A stretch of 64,000 nt of DNA from positions 1,054,001 through 1,118,000 of the forward strand of contig OZ257144.1 in the NCBI GenBank assembly GCA_965279205.1, given 5' to 3'. This document shows, piece after piece, positions 6,939 through 15,948 of the stretch. Made by a program: the position numbers and the translations under genes. This DNA is from UBA7672 sp965279205. Lineage in GTDB: Bacteria; Pseudomonadota; Alphaproteobacteria; Caulobacterales; Hyphomonadaceae. Under the pieces are notes generated by a model. The model was given only the letters and a program-made list of their open reading frames with translations. It did no database searches and was not told the DNA's origin. Numbering within the stretch: position 1 is the first letter of the stretch; each line of letters starts with the position of its first letter.

Positions 6939-9137
6939 ATGAACCTGTCGCTGTGGATGTGGCTGCCCATCGTGGCAGGCGTCATCGCCGTCATATACGG
7001 CATCGTAACAACCCAGCGGCTGATGGCGATGCCCTCGGGCAACGCCAAGATGCAGGAGATCGCCAAGGCGATCCAGGAAGGCGCCAACGCCTACCTGAAC
7101 CGGCAATACCGCACCATCGCGATGGTTGGCGTGCTGGTCACCATCGTTCTCGCTTTCTTCTTCAGGAACTGGGAGGCCCCGGTGGGCTTCGTTCTCGGCG
7201 CGGTCCTTTCGGGCGCTGCCGGCTTCATCGGTATGAAGATCTCGGTGCAGGCCAACGTGCGCACCACGGAAGCTTCCTCCAAGGGACTGGCTCAAGGTCT
7301 CAACGTCGCCTTCCTCTCGGGCGCCGTCACCGGCATGCTCGTCGTCGGTCTCGCCTTGCTGGGCCTCGCCGGCTACTACGTCCTGCTCACCCTCGGTCTC
7401 GGCCTGGAGGGCTCGAGCCGCACGGTTGTCGACTCGCTCGTCGCCCTTGGCTTCGGCGCGTCGCTGATCTCCATCTTCGCCCGCCTCGGCGGCGGCATCT
7501 TCACCAAGGGCGCCGATGTCGGCGGCGACATGGTTGGCAAGGTCGAAGCCGGCATTCCGGAAGACGATCCGCGCAACCCCGCCACCATCGCCGACAACGT
7601 GGGCGACAACGTCGGCGACTGTGCCGGCATGGCCGCCGACCTGTTCGAGACCTATGCGGTCACTATTGTCGCCACGATGGTGCTGTCCTCGATCTACTTC
7701 GCGGGCACCAACGCCGTCGCTCCGATGATGCTTCTCCCGCTGGTTATCGCCGGCGTCTGCATCGTCACCTCGATCATCGGCACCTTCTTTGTCACGCTCG
7801 GCAAGGGCTCGCGCAACGTGATGGGCGCCCTCTACAAGGGCCTGATCGTTTCGGCCGTGCTTTCTGTTCCCGCGCTTTACCTTGCCATCCAGATGACGGT
7901 CGGCGACTGGGGCGCGAATCTCGACGTCTGGAACGTCCCGCTGATCACTGCCGACAACACCGAGATCACTGGTCTCGACCTGCTGCTTTGCGGCGTGGCG
8001 GGCCTCGTTGTCACCGGCCTGATCGTCTGGGTCACCGAGTACTACACCGGCGTGGGCTTCCGCCCGGTGCGCTCGATCGCCCAGGCTTCGGTGTCCGGCC
8101 ACGGTACCAACGTAATCCAGGGCCTCGCTGTCTCGCTCGAGGCGACCGCCGGTCCTGCACTCATCATCATCGCGGGCATCATCTTCACCTACACGCTCGC
8201 CGGCCTCATCGGCGTCGCCATCGCGGTCACGACCATGCTGGCGCTCGCCGGCATGGTGGTCGCGCTCGACGCGTTCGGCCCGGTCACCGACAATGCCGGC
8301 GGCATCGCCGAAATGTCGGGCCTCGATGACTCGGTCCGCGAAACGACGGACACGCTGGACGCGGTGGGCAACACCACGAAGGCGGTCACCAAGGGCTATG
8401 CGATCGGCTCGGCCGGTCTCGGCGCGCTGGTGCTGTTCGCGGCCTTCACCGCCGACCTCGACTCTTTCACCGGCCAGGCAAAGGAAGGCGACTTCCTCTA
8501 TGGCGTGACGGCGGACTTCTCGCTGTCCAACCCGTACGTCGTGGTCGGCCTGCTGTTCGGCGGTCTTCTGCCGTTCCTCTTCGGCGGCATGTCGATGATG
8601 GCGGTCGGACGCGCGGCGCAGTCGGTCGTCGAGGAAGTGCGCAGGCAGTTCCGCGAGATCAAGGGCATCATGACCTACGAGGCCAAGCCAGACTACGGCC
8701 GCGCCGTCGACATGCTGACCAAGTCGGCGATCAAGGAAATGATCGTTCCGTCTCTCCTGCCGGTGCTCTCGCCCATCGTGCTGTTCTTTGGCATCTGGGC
8801 CATCGGCGGTTTGACCGACGACGCCAAGGGCCAGGCGCTCTCGGCCGTTGGCGCCATGCTGTTGGGCGTGATCGTTACGGGCCTCTTCGTCGCGGTCTCG
8901 ATGACCGCCGGCGGCGGCGCCTGGGACAACGCCAAGAAGTCGTTCGAGGACGGCTTCAAGGACAAGGACGGCGTCGTGCACAAGAAGGGTTCGGACGCCC
9001 ACAAGGCGGCCGTGACCGGCGACACCGTCGGCGACCCCTACAAAGACACGGCGGGCCCCGCCGTGAACCCGATGATCAAGATCACCAACATTGTCGCGCT
9101 GCTGATGCTCGCGGCCATGGCGGCCGGCGCGCACTAG
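6939..9137 (+). CDS. hppA: K+-independent membrane-bound proton-pumping pyrophosphatase
   Basis: The 732-residue protein couples pyrophosphate hydrolysis to proton export across the inner membrane. The substrate site is intact: DVGGDMVGKVEAGIPEDD and the following NVGDNVGDCAGMAADLFE block, plus a second acidic cluster near the C-terminus (KSFEDG, GDTVGDPYKDTAGPA). In the segment GNTTKAVTKG, Lys481 and Thr484 replace the Ala and Gly of K+-dependent enzymes, which is the established signature of the K+-independent subfamily. About 16 membrane helices are expected. It stands alone and ends in a strong terminator. Confidence 0.96.
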   Translation: MNLSLWMWLPIVAGVIAVIYGIVTTQRLMAMPSGNAKMQEIAKAIQEGANAYLNRQYRTIAMVGVLVTIVLAFFFRNWEAPVGFVLGAVLSGAAGFIGMKISVQANVRTTEASSKGLAQGLNVAFLSGAVTGMLVVGLALLGLAGYYVLLTLGLGLEGSSRTVVDSLVALGFGASLISIFARLGGGIFTKGADVGGDMVGKVEAGIPEDDPRNPATIADNVGDNVGDCAGMAADLFETYAVTIVATMVLSSIYFAGTNAVAPMMLLPLVIAGVCIVTSIIGTFFVTLGKGSRNVMGALYKGLIVSAVLSVPALYLAIQMTVGDWGANLDVWNVPLITADNTEITGLDLLLCGVAGLVVTGLIVWVTEYYTGVGFRPVRSIAQASVSGHGTNVIQGLAVSLEATAGPALIIIAGIIFTYTLAGLIGVAIAVTTMLALAGMVVALDAFGPVTDNAGGIAEMSGLDDSVRETTDTLDAVGNTTKAVTKGYAIGSAGLGALVLFAAFTADLDSFTGQAKEGDFLYGVTADFSLSNPYVVVGLLFGGLLPFLFGGMSMMAVGRAAQSVVEEVRRQFREIKGIMTYEAKPDYGRAVDMLTKSAIKEMIVPSLLPVLSPIVLFFGIWAIGGLTDDAKGQALSAVGAMLLGVIVTGLFVAVSMTAGGGAWDNAKKSFEDGFKDKDGVVHKKGSDAHKAAVTGDTVGDPYKDTAGPAVNPMIKITNIVALLMLAAMAAGAH

Positions 9138-9163
9138 TCGCGGCCTGATCGGTCAAAACAAAG

Positions 9164-9195
9164 CGGGCGGTCCGACTGTTCGGGCCGCCCGTTTT
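9164..9195 (+). terminator. Rho-independent terminator after hppA
   Basis: Arms 9164-9174 and 9181-9191 pair over 11 positions (one T-G wobble) around an ACTGTT loop, followed by TTTTCGTTCT. It lies 27 bases after the hppA stop. Confidence 0.9.
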
Positions 9196-9233
9196 CGTTC
9201 TAGACTCGGCGCGAGCAAGATTCGGAGGCGTCG

Positions 9234-9467
9234 ATGATCGTCCAGTTCTCTGTGCTTCATCCCGACAACAAATCTGTCACGGAAGAATTCGAGGTCGATG
9301 TCAGCGACGGCCGCGAACGGCTGGCCGACTACGGCGTCGAATGGGCTGATCTCGCCAATGGCGTGCAGTTCGATTTCGGACCTGAAGAAGCTGCCGAATT
9401 CGCCTCGGACTTCGGGGTCGAGGTTTCGACTGGCGCCGGTTATTCCGGCAGCCTCATAAAACAATAG
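9234..9467 (+). CDS. Small acidic hypothetical protein
   Basis: A 77-residue acidic soluble protein with GGAGG seven bases ahead of the ATG. The sequence 'RERLADYGVEWADLANGVQFDFG' contains many acidic residues and no signal or membrane helix. I do not recognise a family. It follows the hppA terminator, so it has its own promoter, and it is followed by 125 bases with no further gene. Confidence 0.68.
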   Translation: MIVQFSVLHPDNKSVTEEFEVDVSDGRERLADYGVEWADLANGVQFDFGPEEAAEFASDFGVEVSTGAGYSGSLIKQ

Positions 9468-9592
9468 CTCTCCCAACCTTCAGGAAGCTCGCGGCAAGCG
9501 CCTCGGCTGCCGCGACAGCGGGCCTGCGCGTTGCTGACAGGCCGGTGTCAGCAGCGGAGCGATAAGTTCGTCGAGACGCTGGAGATACCGCC

Positions 9593-10183
9593 ATGCATCT
9601 CGTCCGCTATCATGTTGCTGTCAGCATCGACGGGTTCATCGCGCCGAAGGATGGAAGCACGGACTGGCTCAATCCGTACGGCAAGATCGCGATGGGGTTC
9701 ATCGGTCCGTGGATGAAGCAGATCGGTGGCATCATCGTTGGCCGCGCCACCTACGACCAGTCGGTTGGAATGGGAGGCTGGATGTGGGGCCAGACGCCGG
9801 CAATGGTGATGACGTCGCGCCCGATCCTGAAGGGCCCTCAGACGGTCGAAGGCCATAGCGGCGATCCGGCCGAAGGCGTCGCGCGAATGCGCGCACGGAT
9901 GGGCGAACTGGATCTCGACACAGACATCTGGCTGTTCGGCGGTGGCGACACGGCTGGCCGCTTCCTGAAGTACAACCTCATCGACCTTGTCGAACTAGCT
10001 GTCGTGCCCGTGGCGCTGGGCGGGGGCAGGCCGCTGTTCGCGGGCGTCGAAACCCAGCTCACCTTCGAGCAATCGGGATCGCAGTCCACCGGCCTGGGCT
10101 GCGTCGTCAACACCTACCGGCGAATTGAAAAGCCTAGGGCGCGGTCTCGAACGCAACCTCGTTCCGCACCCGATAGCCGGTGA
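9593..10183 (+). CDS. Dihydrofolate reductase / RibD C-terminal family protein
   Basis: The 196-residue product resembles the RibD_C / YwjB-type reductases: 'VAVSIDGFIAPKDGSTDWL' at the N-terminus, 'GGIIVGRATYDQ', 'MTSRP', 'DIWLFGGGDTAGRFLK' and 'VVPVALGGGRPLF' follow the family order. It probably binds NADPH, but a role in folate or riboflavin synthesis is unlikely for this stand-alone type. The last 50 bases overlap the convergent GDPD gene, so the C-terminal 'RARSRTQPRSAPDSR' tail may be a fortuitous extension. Confidence 0.85.
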   Translation: MHLVRYHVAVSIDGFIAPKDGSTDWLNPYGKIAMGFIGPWMKQIGGIIVGRATYDQSVGMGGWMWGQTPAMVMTSRPILKGPQTVEGHSGDPAEGVARMRARMGELDLDTDIWLFGGGDTAGRFLKYNLIDLVELAVVPVALGGGRPLFAGVETQLTFEQSGSQSTGLGCVVNTYRRIEKPRARSRTQPRSAPDSR

Positions 10184-11183
10184 AGGCAAAGTCGGTGAAG
10201 AAGCCGTCGATGCCGAGCGCGAGGTATCTGCGCAGCGTCACGTCGATCGCTTCGCCCTTGACCGGCTGGTCATCGCGGAACGTCCACGGGTGAACCCTGA
10301 TGCCCTTGGCGTGCGCTGCCTCGACAACGCCCGTCGATTTGCCGGCCTCGTCGAACAACATGCCGATATTGGGACCGAGGCCCTGCCAGAACGGCGCGCC
10401 ATCCACCTTCATCGCCGCATCCAGCGCCGCCTTGTCTCCCACAAGCATCACGACCGGAATTTCCGTCATGGCGTCGATCTTCTTCACGAAGGGCGGCTCG
10501 AACGACTGGATGAAGATCGGCGCATCCTTGCCGCTGTAGCCGTGGGCGGTCAGGGAGCCGAGGATCTTCTCCGCCATGTCCTTCTGCCCGATCGCTTCGT
10601 GATAGGCGGGCGATTTGGCTTCCGGATAGACGCACACAGCGGCATCCGCGACCGTGTGGTTTGCCTTCGCAAGATCAAGCACTTCGTCGAAGGTCGGGAT
10701 CGCGTAGAGATTGTCATACGCCTTTGAGCGTCCCCTGAACGGCTGGATGGCGCGCAGCGTCTTCAGCTCGGCCAGGGTGAAGTCCGCAACCCACCAGTCC
10801 TCGCGGTCGCTGAATTCCGGATCGGGAGACTTGCGCTTGCGGCTCGCGAATTCCGGCTTCGAGGCGACGTTGGTCGTCGTCGACAGGTAAGTGTCGTGCC
10901 GGTCCACCAGCACGCCATCCTTGGTGAGCACCAGATCCGGCTCGATGCAATCAGCGCCGTCGTTCAGTGCGCGCAGATACCCCTCGAGCGTATGTTCGGG
11001 CAGCGCGCCCGAAGCGCCGCGGTGCGCGATCACCAGCGGCCTCTCGTGTCCAAGCGTCGGATACGGCCACCCGCCGCTTGCGGCCGTGAGGCCCGAAAGC
11101 GTGTCGCAGGCGGCGAGCGCCAGGGGCAAGGTGAGCAGGCCGAGAATCTTTGTGCGCATCATCATGAACCGAACCATGCTCAT
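10134..11183 (-). CDS. Glycerophosphodiester phosphodiesterase lipoprotein
   Basis: The 349-residue product has a lipoprotein signal (lipobox LAAC) followed by a GDPD TIM barrel. 'VIAHRGASGALPEHTLEGY' gives the catalytic His-Arg and Glu, 'CIEPDLVLTKDGVLVDRHD' gives the metal-binding Glu/Asp and second His, and 'IQSFEPPFV' and 'VHPWTFR' close the barrel. It should release glycerol 3-phosphate from glycerophosphodiesters at the cell surface or periplasm, as GlpQ does. Several ATGs (11183, 11177, 11165-11159) could serve; the innermost gives the cleanest lipoprotein signal. Confidence 0.92.
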   Translation of the reverse strand: MSMVRFMMMRTKILGLLTLPLALAACDTLSGLTAASGGWPYPTLGHERPLVIAHRGASGALPEHTLEGYLRALNDGADCIEPDLVLTKDGVLVDRHDTYLSTTTNVASKPEFASRKRKSPDPEFSDREDWWVADFTLAELKTLRAIQPFRGRSKAYDNLYAIPTFDEVLDLAKANHTVADAAVCVYPEAKSPAYHEAIGQKDMAEKILGSLTAHGYSGKDAPIFIQSFEPPFVKKIDAMTEIPVVMLVGDKAALDAAMKVDGAPFWQGLGPNIGMLFDEAGKSTGVVEAAHAKGIRVHPWTFRDDQPVKGEAIDVTLRRYLALGIDGFFTDFAFTGYRVRNEVAFETAP

Positions 11184-11259
11184 GTGACGGGCCTGTGTCG
11201 AGTGTGCCGTTGGGGGGAAAGGGCTCGCCTCACGACGGTGTGCAGTCTAGCCTCCCGCC

Positions 11260-13449
11260 ATGACCAGACCGGCTGTAGGCGGCGGCGCCAAGAAGGTTCT
11301 CTACACGCTCTCGACCGTGCGCCGCATGGGCGTCGCCAACGCCGCAAAGGCGCTGACCTCGAAGAATGCCTGCAAGGCTTGCGGCCTCGGCATGGGCGGA
11401 CAGCGCGGCGGGATGACCGACGAACTCGGCGAGTTTCCGGCCGTCTGTAACAAGTCGGTGCAGGCGCAGTCGACAGACGTGCAGCCAGCCATACCCGAAG
11501 AAGTTTTCACGCACTCCCTCTCGGAGCTGCGCGAACTCTCCGGCCACGAACTCGAACATCTCGGTCGCCTCGGCTCGCCGCTCTGGAAGGCGAAGGATAG
11601 CGACCGCTACGAACCTATCTGCTGGGACCGGGCGATGGAAATCGCCGCTGCCCGTTTTGCCTCCGTCAGCCCATCACGGACATTCTTCTATTCCTCTGGG
11701 CGCTCGTCGAACGAAGCTGGCTTCCTGCTCCAGCTGCTGGCGCGGGTCTACGGCACCAACAACGTCAACAACTGCTCCTACTACTGCCATCAAGCGACCA
11801 GCGTGGCGCTGGCCGACACGATCGGCACAGGCACATCTACGGTCGAACTCGAGGATCTCACGGGCTGCGACGCCATCTTCGTCATTGGCGCTAACCCGGC
11901 CTCCAATCATCCACGCTTCATGCACAAGCTGAAGGCCTGTCGGGATCGAGGCGGGCAGGTGATCGTCATCAATCCGGCGAAGGAATCCGGGTTGGTGAAA
12001 TTCGCCCTGCCAAAAAGCCCGCTGTCCATGCTGTCAGGCGGTAGCGAGATCGCGTCCGACTGGCTCCAGCCCCGTATCGGCGGCGACATCGCCCTGATGA
12101 AGGGCGTCGCGAAATCCGTCATCGAGAAGGGCGGAGCGGTGAAAGACTTTATCGACCGGCATACCATCGGCTTCGATGCCTTCGCGGGCGACCTGGCGCA
12201 GACTAGCTGGGAAGACATCGAAGCATCATCCGGCATCGCTCGCGCCGACATCGAGCACGTAGCTAACGCCTACATGCGCTCGAAGTCCGCTGTCTTCGCC
12301 TGGGGCATGGGCATGACCCATCACATCCATGGCGTCGAAAACATCGAGATGATCGTCAACCTGGTCCTGCTGCGCGGTATGATCGGCCGCCCGAACGCCG
12401 GCCTGCTACCCCTGCGCGGGCACTCCAACGTGCAGGGCATCGGTACGATCGGCGTGAAACCCGTGCTCGCCGAGGAAGTGATGGCGAAGATGGAAGAGGT
12501 GTTCGGTGTCGCGCTGCCGCGCCAGCCCGGCCTCGACACCATGGCCTCGATGCAGGCGGCGGATCGCGGCGAGATCGATGCGGCCCTGCTGATGGGTGGT
12601 AATCTCTACGCCTCCAATCCTGACGCCACCTGGGCCGAAGCCGCGCTCGAGAAGATCGGCTTCAAGCTGTTCCTCACGACCACGCTCAACCGCGGCCATG
12701 TCTGCGGCGTCAGCGAGGGCGAGAGTCTGGTCCTTCCCGTCACGGCGCGCGACGAGGAGTGGGAGCCGACGACACAGGAATCCATGTTCAACTATGTTCG
12801 GCTCAGCGATGGCGGCGTTACCCGCCTCGAGACCGTGCGACCCGAAACCATGATCCTCGCCGATCTCGCCGCGGGGCTCCGTCTCGATGGCGGCATCGAC
12901 TTCAAGACTTTCGCGAAGCACACGAAACTGCGCCAGGCCATCGCGACCATCGTGCCGGGCATGGAAGACCTCGCCGACATCGACGTGGCGAAACGCGAAT
13001 TCCACATTCGTAACCGGCTGATGCACGCACCTGTCTTCCACACCGCCACGGGCAGGGCAGGCTTCACCGTGATCACGACGCCGAAACAGACACGCGAAGC
13101 GCCGTTCGTGCTGACCACTGTCCGCTCAGAAGGACAGTTCAACTCCATCGTCTACGAAGAGAAAGACAGCTATCGCGGCACGAAAACACGCTGGTGCATC
13201 ATGATGAACCGCGACGACATGGCCGAACTCGGCCTCGACGAAGGCCAGATCGCCGACGTGCGATCCGGCCAGGGCGCAATGGATGGCGTCACCGTCTACG
13301 GCTTCGACCTGCGTCGCGGCGATGTGATGGCTTACTTTCCGGAAGCCAACGTGCTGACGCGCGCAGCCATCGATCCACGCAGCAAGACGCCGGCGTTCAA
13401 GTCTACCCCCGTGTCGATTTCGCCAGCAGCTTTGTCTCATACTGCCTGA
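11260..13449 (+). CDS. FdhF/YdeP family molybdopterin oxidoreductase
   Basis: The 729-residue product belongs to the YdeP branch of the formate dehydrogenase-like molybdoenzymes. NACKACGLGMGG near residue 37 has a CxxC pair (Cys38, Cys41) without the full four-cysteine cluster motif of respiratory enzymes. 'SSGRSSNEAGFLLQLLAR' and 'CSYYCHQATSVAL' are cofactor-domain segments, and the C-terminal molydopterin dinucleotide-binding domain is seen in 'FVLTTVRSEGQFNSIVYEE' and 'DVMAYFPEANVL'. No partner subunit is adjacent, so the electron donor and substrate are unknown. The 3' end overlaps the convergent AraC gene by 47 bases. Confidence 0.9.
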   Translation: MTRPAVGGGAKKVLYTLSTVRRMGVANAAKALTSKNACKACGLGMGGQRGGMTDELGEFPAVCNKSVQAQSTDVQPAIPEEVFTHSLSELRELSGHELEHLGRLGSPLWKAKDSDRYEPICWDRAMEIAAARFASVSPSRTFFYSSGRSSNEAGFLLQLLARVYGTNNVNNCSYYCHQATSVALADTIGTGTSTVELEDLTGCDAIFVIGANPASNHPRFMHKLKACRDRGGQVIVINPAKESGLVKFALPKSPLSMLSGGSEIASDWLQPRIGGDIALMKGVAKSVIEKGGAVKDFIDRHTIGFDAFAGDLAQTSWEDIEASSGIARADIEHVANAYMRSKSAVFAWGMGMTHHIHGVENIEMIVNLVLLRGMIGRPNAGLLPLRGHSNVQGIGTIGVKPVLAEEVMAKMEEVFGVALPRQPGLDTMASMQAADRGEIDAALLMGGNLYASNPDATWAEAALEKIGFKLFLTTTLNRGHVCGVSEGESLVLPVTARDEEWEPTTQESMFNYVRLSDGGVTRLETVRPETMILADLAAGLRLDGGIDFKTFAKHTKLRQAIATIVPGMEDLADIDVAKREFHIRNRLMHAPVFHTATGRAGFTVITTPKQTREAPFVLTTVRSEGQFNSIVYEEKDSYRGTKTRWCIMMNRDDMAELGLDEGQIADVRSGQGAMDGVTVYGFDLRRGDVMAYFPEANVLTRAAIDPRSKTPAFKSTPVSISPAALSHTA

Positions 13450-14494
13450 CGCGAGAGCCGCGCGGTCCGGTTGCTTTCGGCGTCCGGCCGTCGATCAGCC
13501 GCTTGCGATAAGTGCGCGGCGCCTCGCCGAACCACCGGCGACAGCTGCGCGAAAAGGCCGACGAGTCCGCATAGTCCAGCATCAGGGCAATCTGCGACAG
13601 TGTCACCGATGGCTGCGCCAGCAGAGACTCCGCCCATTCACGCCGCGCATCGTCCTTGATTTTCTCGAAGCTCGTTCCTTCTTCCTTGAGCCGCCGCTGC
13701 AGCGTGCGCGCGTGAACGGTCAGCGCCTTGGCGACATGCTCTGGCGTGAACTCGCGGCTCTGCAGCAGGCTGCGCGCCATGCTCGTGACGCTGCCGGTGA
13801 ACGACTTCTCGCGCCTGGCGCCCAGTTGCTGCAGGTAGGTTTCCGCGATGTCGTGCATCTCGGTGGAGCCGCCAGGGCGCCACGAATCCAGGATCGCCCC
13901 CTCGATGGCGATCCCCATCGCCGGCTTGCCGAATTGTGGGGTCACGCCAAACACGCTGCGATAGACTGAAAGCGACGAGATCGGCTCGTGCGTGAACCAC
14001 ACCTCGTGCGGACGGTATTTGCCGCTCCCCAGCAAGCCCAGCGACTTGTGGATCGAGGACACGATGCGCTCGTCATTCTGCTCGCGCTGGCCGGCCTTGC
14101 GCATCTCGATCGCCAGCGACAGGAATTCGCGCGTCGTGCGAGGCATCGGCGCCAAGGTCATGACGAAAGCCGCGTTGTGGACATGCATGTAGCGCGAGGC
14201 GACCTCGATGCCATGCCGCGCCGTGGGTGAATTGATGATCGCGATCGACAGGGCGCCCAGCATCGACAGGCCCTGACGCTGTCCGAAGACCAGCCCGAAA
14301 TCCTTCCGCCGAAGCAGGTCCGCCGCCAGCGCAATGGTGTCGACGTATGACTTGAGGGGAAGGTAGCGTTCGGTGTCCCGTAGCGCCCGGACGTCGACTT
14401 GCGCAGCCGCGAGGATCTCGTCCGCGTCGCCTCCAAGCTCCGCGACCAGCTCGCGAAAGCCGGTCCAGGCGCTTGCTCGGATAATCTCTCTCAT
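13403..14494 (-). CDS. AraC family transcriptional regulator (OruR-like)
   Basis: The 363-residue protein has an N-terminal arabinose-binding-like domain (roughly 15-210, with 'VFGQRQGLSMLGALSIAIINS') and a C-terminal AraC DNA-binding domain with two helix-turn-helix motifs ('PEHVAKALTVHARTLQRRLKEEG' and 'LSQIALMLDYADSSAFSRSCRRWFG'). Such regulators usually activate nearby catabolic or oxidoreductase genes, so the converging FdhF gene or an unlinked target is possible. Its upstream region contains repeated TTGTCGC sequences, see separate entry. Confidence 0.91.
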   Translation of the reverse strand: MREIIRASAWTGFRELVAELGGDADEILAAAQVDVRALRDTERYLPLKSYVDTIALAADLLRRKDFGLVFGQRQGLSMLGALSIAIINSPTARHGIEVASRYMHVHNAAFVMTLAPMPRTTREFLSLAIEMRKAGQREQNDERIVSSIHKSLGLLGSGKYRPHEVWFTHEPISSLSVYRSVFGVTPQFGKPAMGIAIEGAILDSWRPGGSTEMHDIAETYLQQLGARREKSFTGSVTSMARSLLQSREFTPEHVAKALTVHARTLQRRLKEEGTSFEKIKDDARREWAESLLAQPSVTLSQIALMLDYADSSAFSRSCRRWFGEAPRTYRKRLIDGRTPKATGPRGSRVRQYETKLLAKSTRG

Positions 14495-14512
14495 GAGGCC
14501 AACTGCGACCGC

Positions 14513-14561
14513 TTGTCGCCGGAATTCTCTAGAAGTTGTCGCAAAATGACAAGTCTTTGTC
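14513..14561. promoter_or_regulatory. Repeated TTGTC elements upstream of AraC gene
   Basis: Between the AraC start and the divergent receiver gene, TTGTCGCC and TTGTCGCA occur 22 bases apart (about 14515 and 14536), followed by an inverted GACAA at 14548 and a third TTGTCGG. The arms TTGTC...GACAA are separated by seven bases. Spaced repeats like these are typical AraC-family operators, so autoregulation is a reasonable inference. Confidence 0.35.
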
Positions 14562-14643
14562 GGTCAGAGAAAAGCAGAGAGACGGCAACAGTCGTAAATT
14601 GGGCTCTCAATAGAACAATCGTGTCAGCCGCTCCCCCGGACGA

Positions 14644-15072
14644 ATGACCATGCCTGCCGAAGCCCAAAGGGTCAACGAAGCGCCCCAGCGTCGCGTCCTT
14701 ATCGCGGACGATTCTGCTGGAATGCGCACATATCTGCGCACGATTCTGGGCAGCGCCGGCTTTGAGTGCTTCGAGGCTGCCGATGGCGGCGAAGCGTTCG
14801 ACGCCATCCTGGCCGGGTCCTACGACCTCCTGATCACCGACCTCGACATGCCCAACATGGACGGATTCCAGCTTCTGTCGGCTGTCAGCCTCCTGCCCGT
14901 GTCCCGTGGCCGGCCGCCGGTGATCGTCTGTTCGGCCCTGCTCGATGAAACCCTGGCCGACCGCCGGCTCGAGCTGCGTTCAGCCGCAGCCCTCCTCGCC
15001 AAGCCTGTCCAGCCCGGCGACCTGCTCCGGGCCGTGAACAAGGCCTTGGGCGCCCGGGCCGCCTGCCGCTAG
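14644..15072 (+). CDS. Stand-alone receiver domain response regulator
   Basis: The 142-residue protein is a single REC domain. The acidic pair is Asp22-Asp23 (LIADDS), the phosphoacceptor is Asp66 in LLITDLDMPNMDGF, and the conserved Lys is in LLAKPVQP. There is no output domain, so it works by protein-protein contact or as a phosphate shuttle. No kinase is adjacent; an HPt protein is encoded at 42.7 kb in this window but a link is not shown. ATGs at 14644 and 14650 are both possible. Confidence 0.92.
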   Translation: MTMPAEAQRVNEAPQRRVLIADDSAGMRTYLRTILGSAGFECFEAADGGEAFDAILAGSYDLLITDLDMPNMDGFQLLSAVSLLPVSRGRPPVIVCSALLDETLADRRLELRSAAALLAKPVQPGDLLRAVNKALGARAACR

Positions 15073-15128
15073 GAGCGGCGCCGCCGATTCTTGACGAGAC
15101 TTGGCCGAGGGCGCATTGGGGCGCGCTC

Positions 15129-15881
15129 ATGAAGAAATTGCTCGCCTTCCTGAACAACATGGACTCCCGGGCGTGGCGCACCATCTGGGTGTCGCTGACG
15201 CTGCTGGGCGGCGTAGGCCTTATGGTGGTTCTGGCGAAGTCCGGACTTTTCGGCTTCGGCGACCATGTTGACCAGCAGCTGACCGCCCTGCGGGAGGGCC
15301 CGTGGGGCCTGCCCGCCACCATTGCCGCCTTCCTGGTCACCAGCTTCATGGCGGTGCCGCAATTCGTGCTGTTCGGCGCCTGTGTCATCGCATTTGGCCC
15401 GTGGATCGGCTGCTTCTATGCGATGATTGGAACCATCCTGTCGGCGTGGGTGCATTTCTATCTGGGCCGCTGGGGCGGGGCGAAGCTGGTCGAGCGCTAT
15501 GGCGGCGACACCATGAACCGCGTCTCGCGCTTCATCGGCCGCAACGACTTCCTCGCCAGCCTGATCATCCGCAGCGTGCCGACCGCCCCGGCGGTCGTCG
15601 TCAACATGGCTTTCGGCGCCAGCCAAGCGAACTTCTGGCGCTACACTGCTGGCGTCATCGTCGGCTCGATTCCGAAGATCGTCATCGTCGCCCTGCTGGG
15701 CCAGTCGGTGATGTCGGCCATGGCCGGCGGTATTATGCTAGCGATCAGCGGCGTCATCGCCGTCGTCGCCATCTGGATCACGGTGGCGCTGGCCGCCCGC
15801 AAGGCAGTGCGTGGTGAGGAAGCGCTCGACATGCCACCGCCTGCCCAGCCCGCCGCCGACGCCAATGAAAGCGGCGCATGA
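15129..15881 (+). CDS. TVP38/TMEM64 (VTT/DedA) family membrane protein
   Basis: The 250-residue inner-membrane protein contains a VTT domain: 'FLVTSFMAVPQFVLFGACVIAFG', 'GTILSAWVHFYLGRWGG' with the family Gly-Arg, and 'IIRSVPTAPAVVVNMAFG' with the conserved Arg/Pro of the re-entrant loop. DedA/TVP38 proteins are linked to lipid scrambling or membrane homeostasis; the exact substrate is unsettled. It lies 57 bases after the receiver gene in the same direction. Confidence 0.9.
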   Translation: MKKLLAFLNNMDSRAWRTIWVSLTLLGGVGLMVVLAKSGLFGFGDHVDQQLTALREGPWGLPATIAAFLVTSFMAVPQFVLFGACVIAFGPWIGCFYAMIGTILSAWVHFYLGRWGGAKLVERYGGDTMNRVSRFIGRNDFLASLIIRSVPTAPAVVVNMAFGASQANFWRYTAGVIVGSIPKIVIVALLGQSVMSAMAGGIMLAISGVIAVVAIWITVALAARKAVRGEEALDMPPPAQPAADANESGA

Positions 15882-15948
15882 GCCGGCCGCCTGAGTTCTG
15901 ATTGACAGCGCAAATATCAACATGATCTGATCCTTCAGGGATCGGGGA

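Noticed and set aside
6611..8329. 572-codon frame overlapping hppA on the same strand
   Set aside because: The product is Arg/Gly/His-rich without domains, a typical frame-shift shadow of a GC-rich gene.
6855..9134. Very long open frame (759 codons) on the minus strand opposite hppA
   Set aside because: It mirrors the codon pattern of hppA in a GC-rich genome; the translation is low-complexity, rich in Asp, His and Arg, and the plus strand has all pyrophosphatase motifs.
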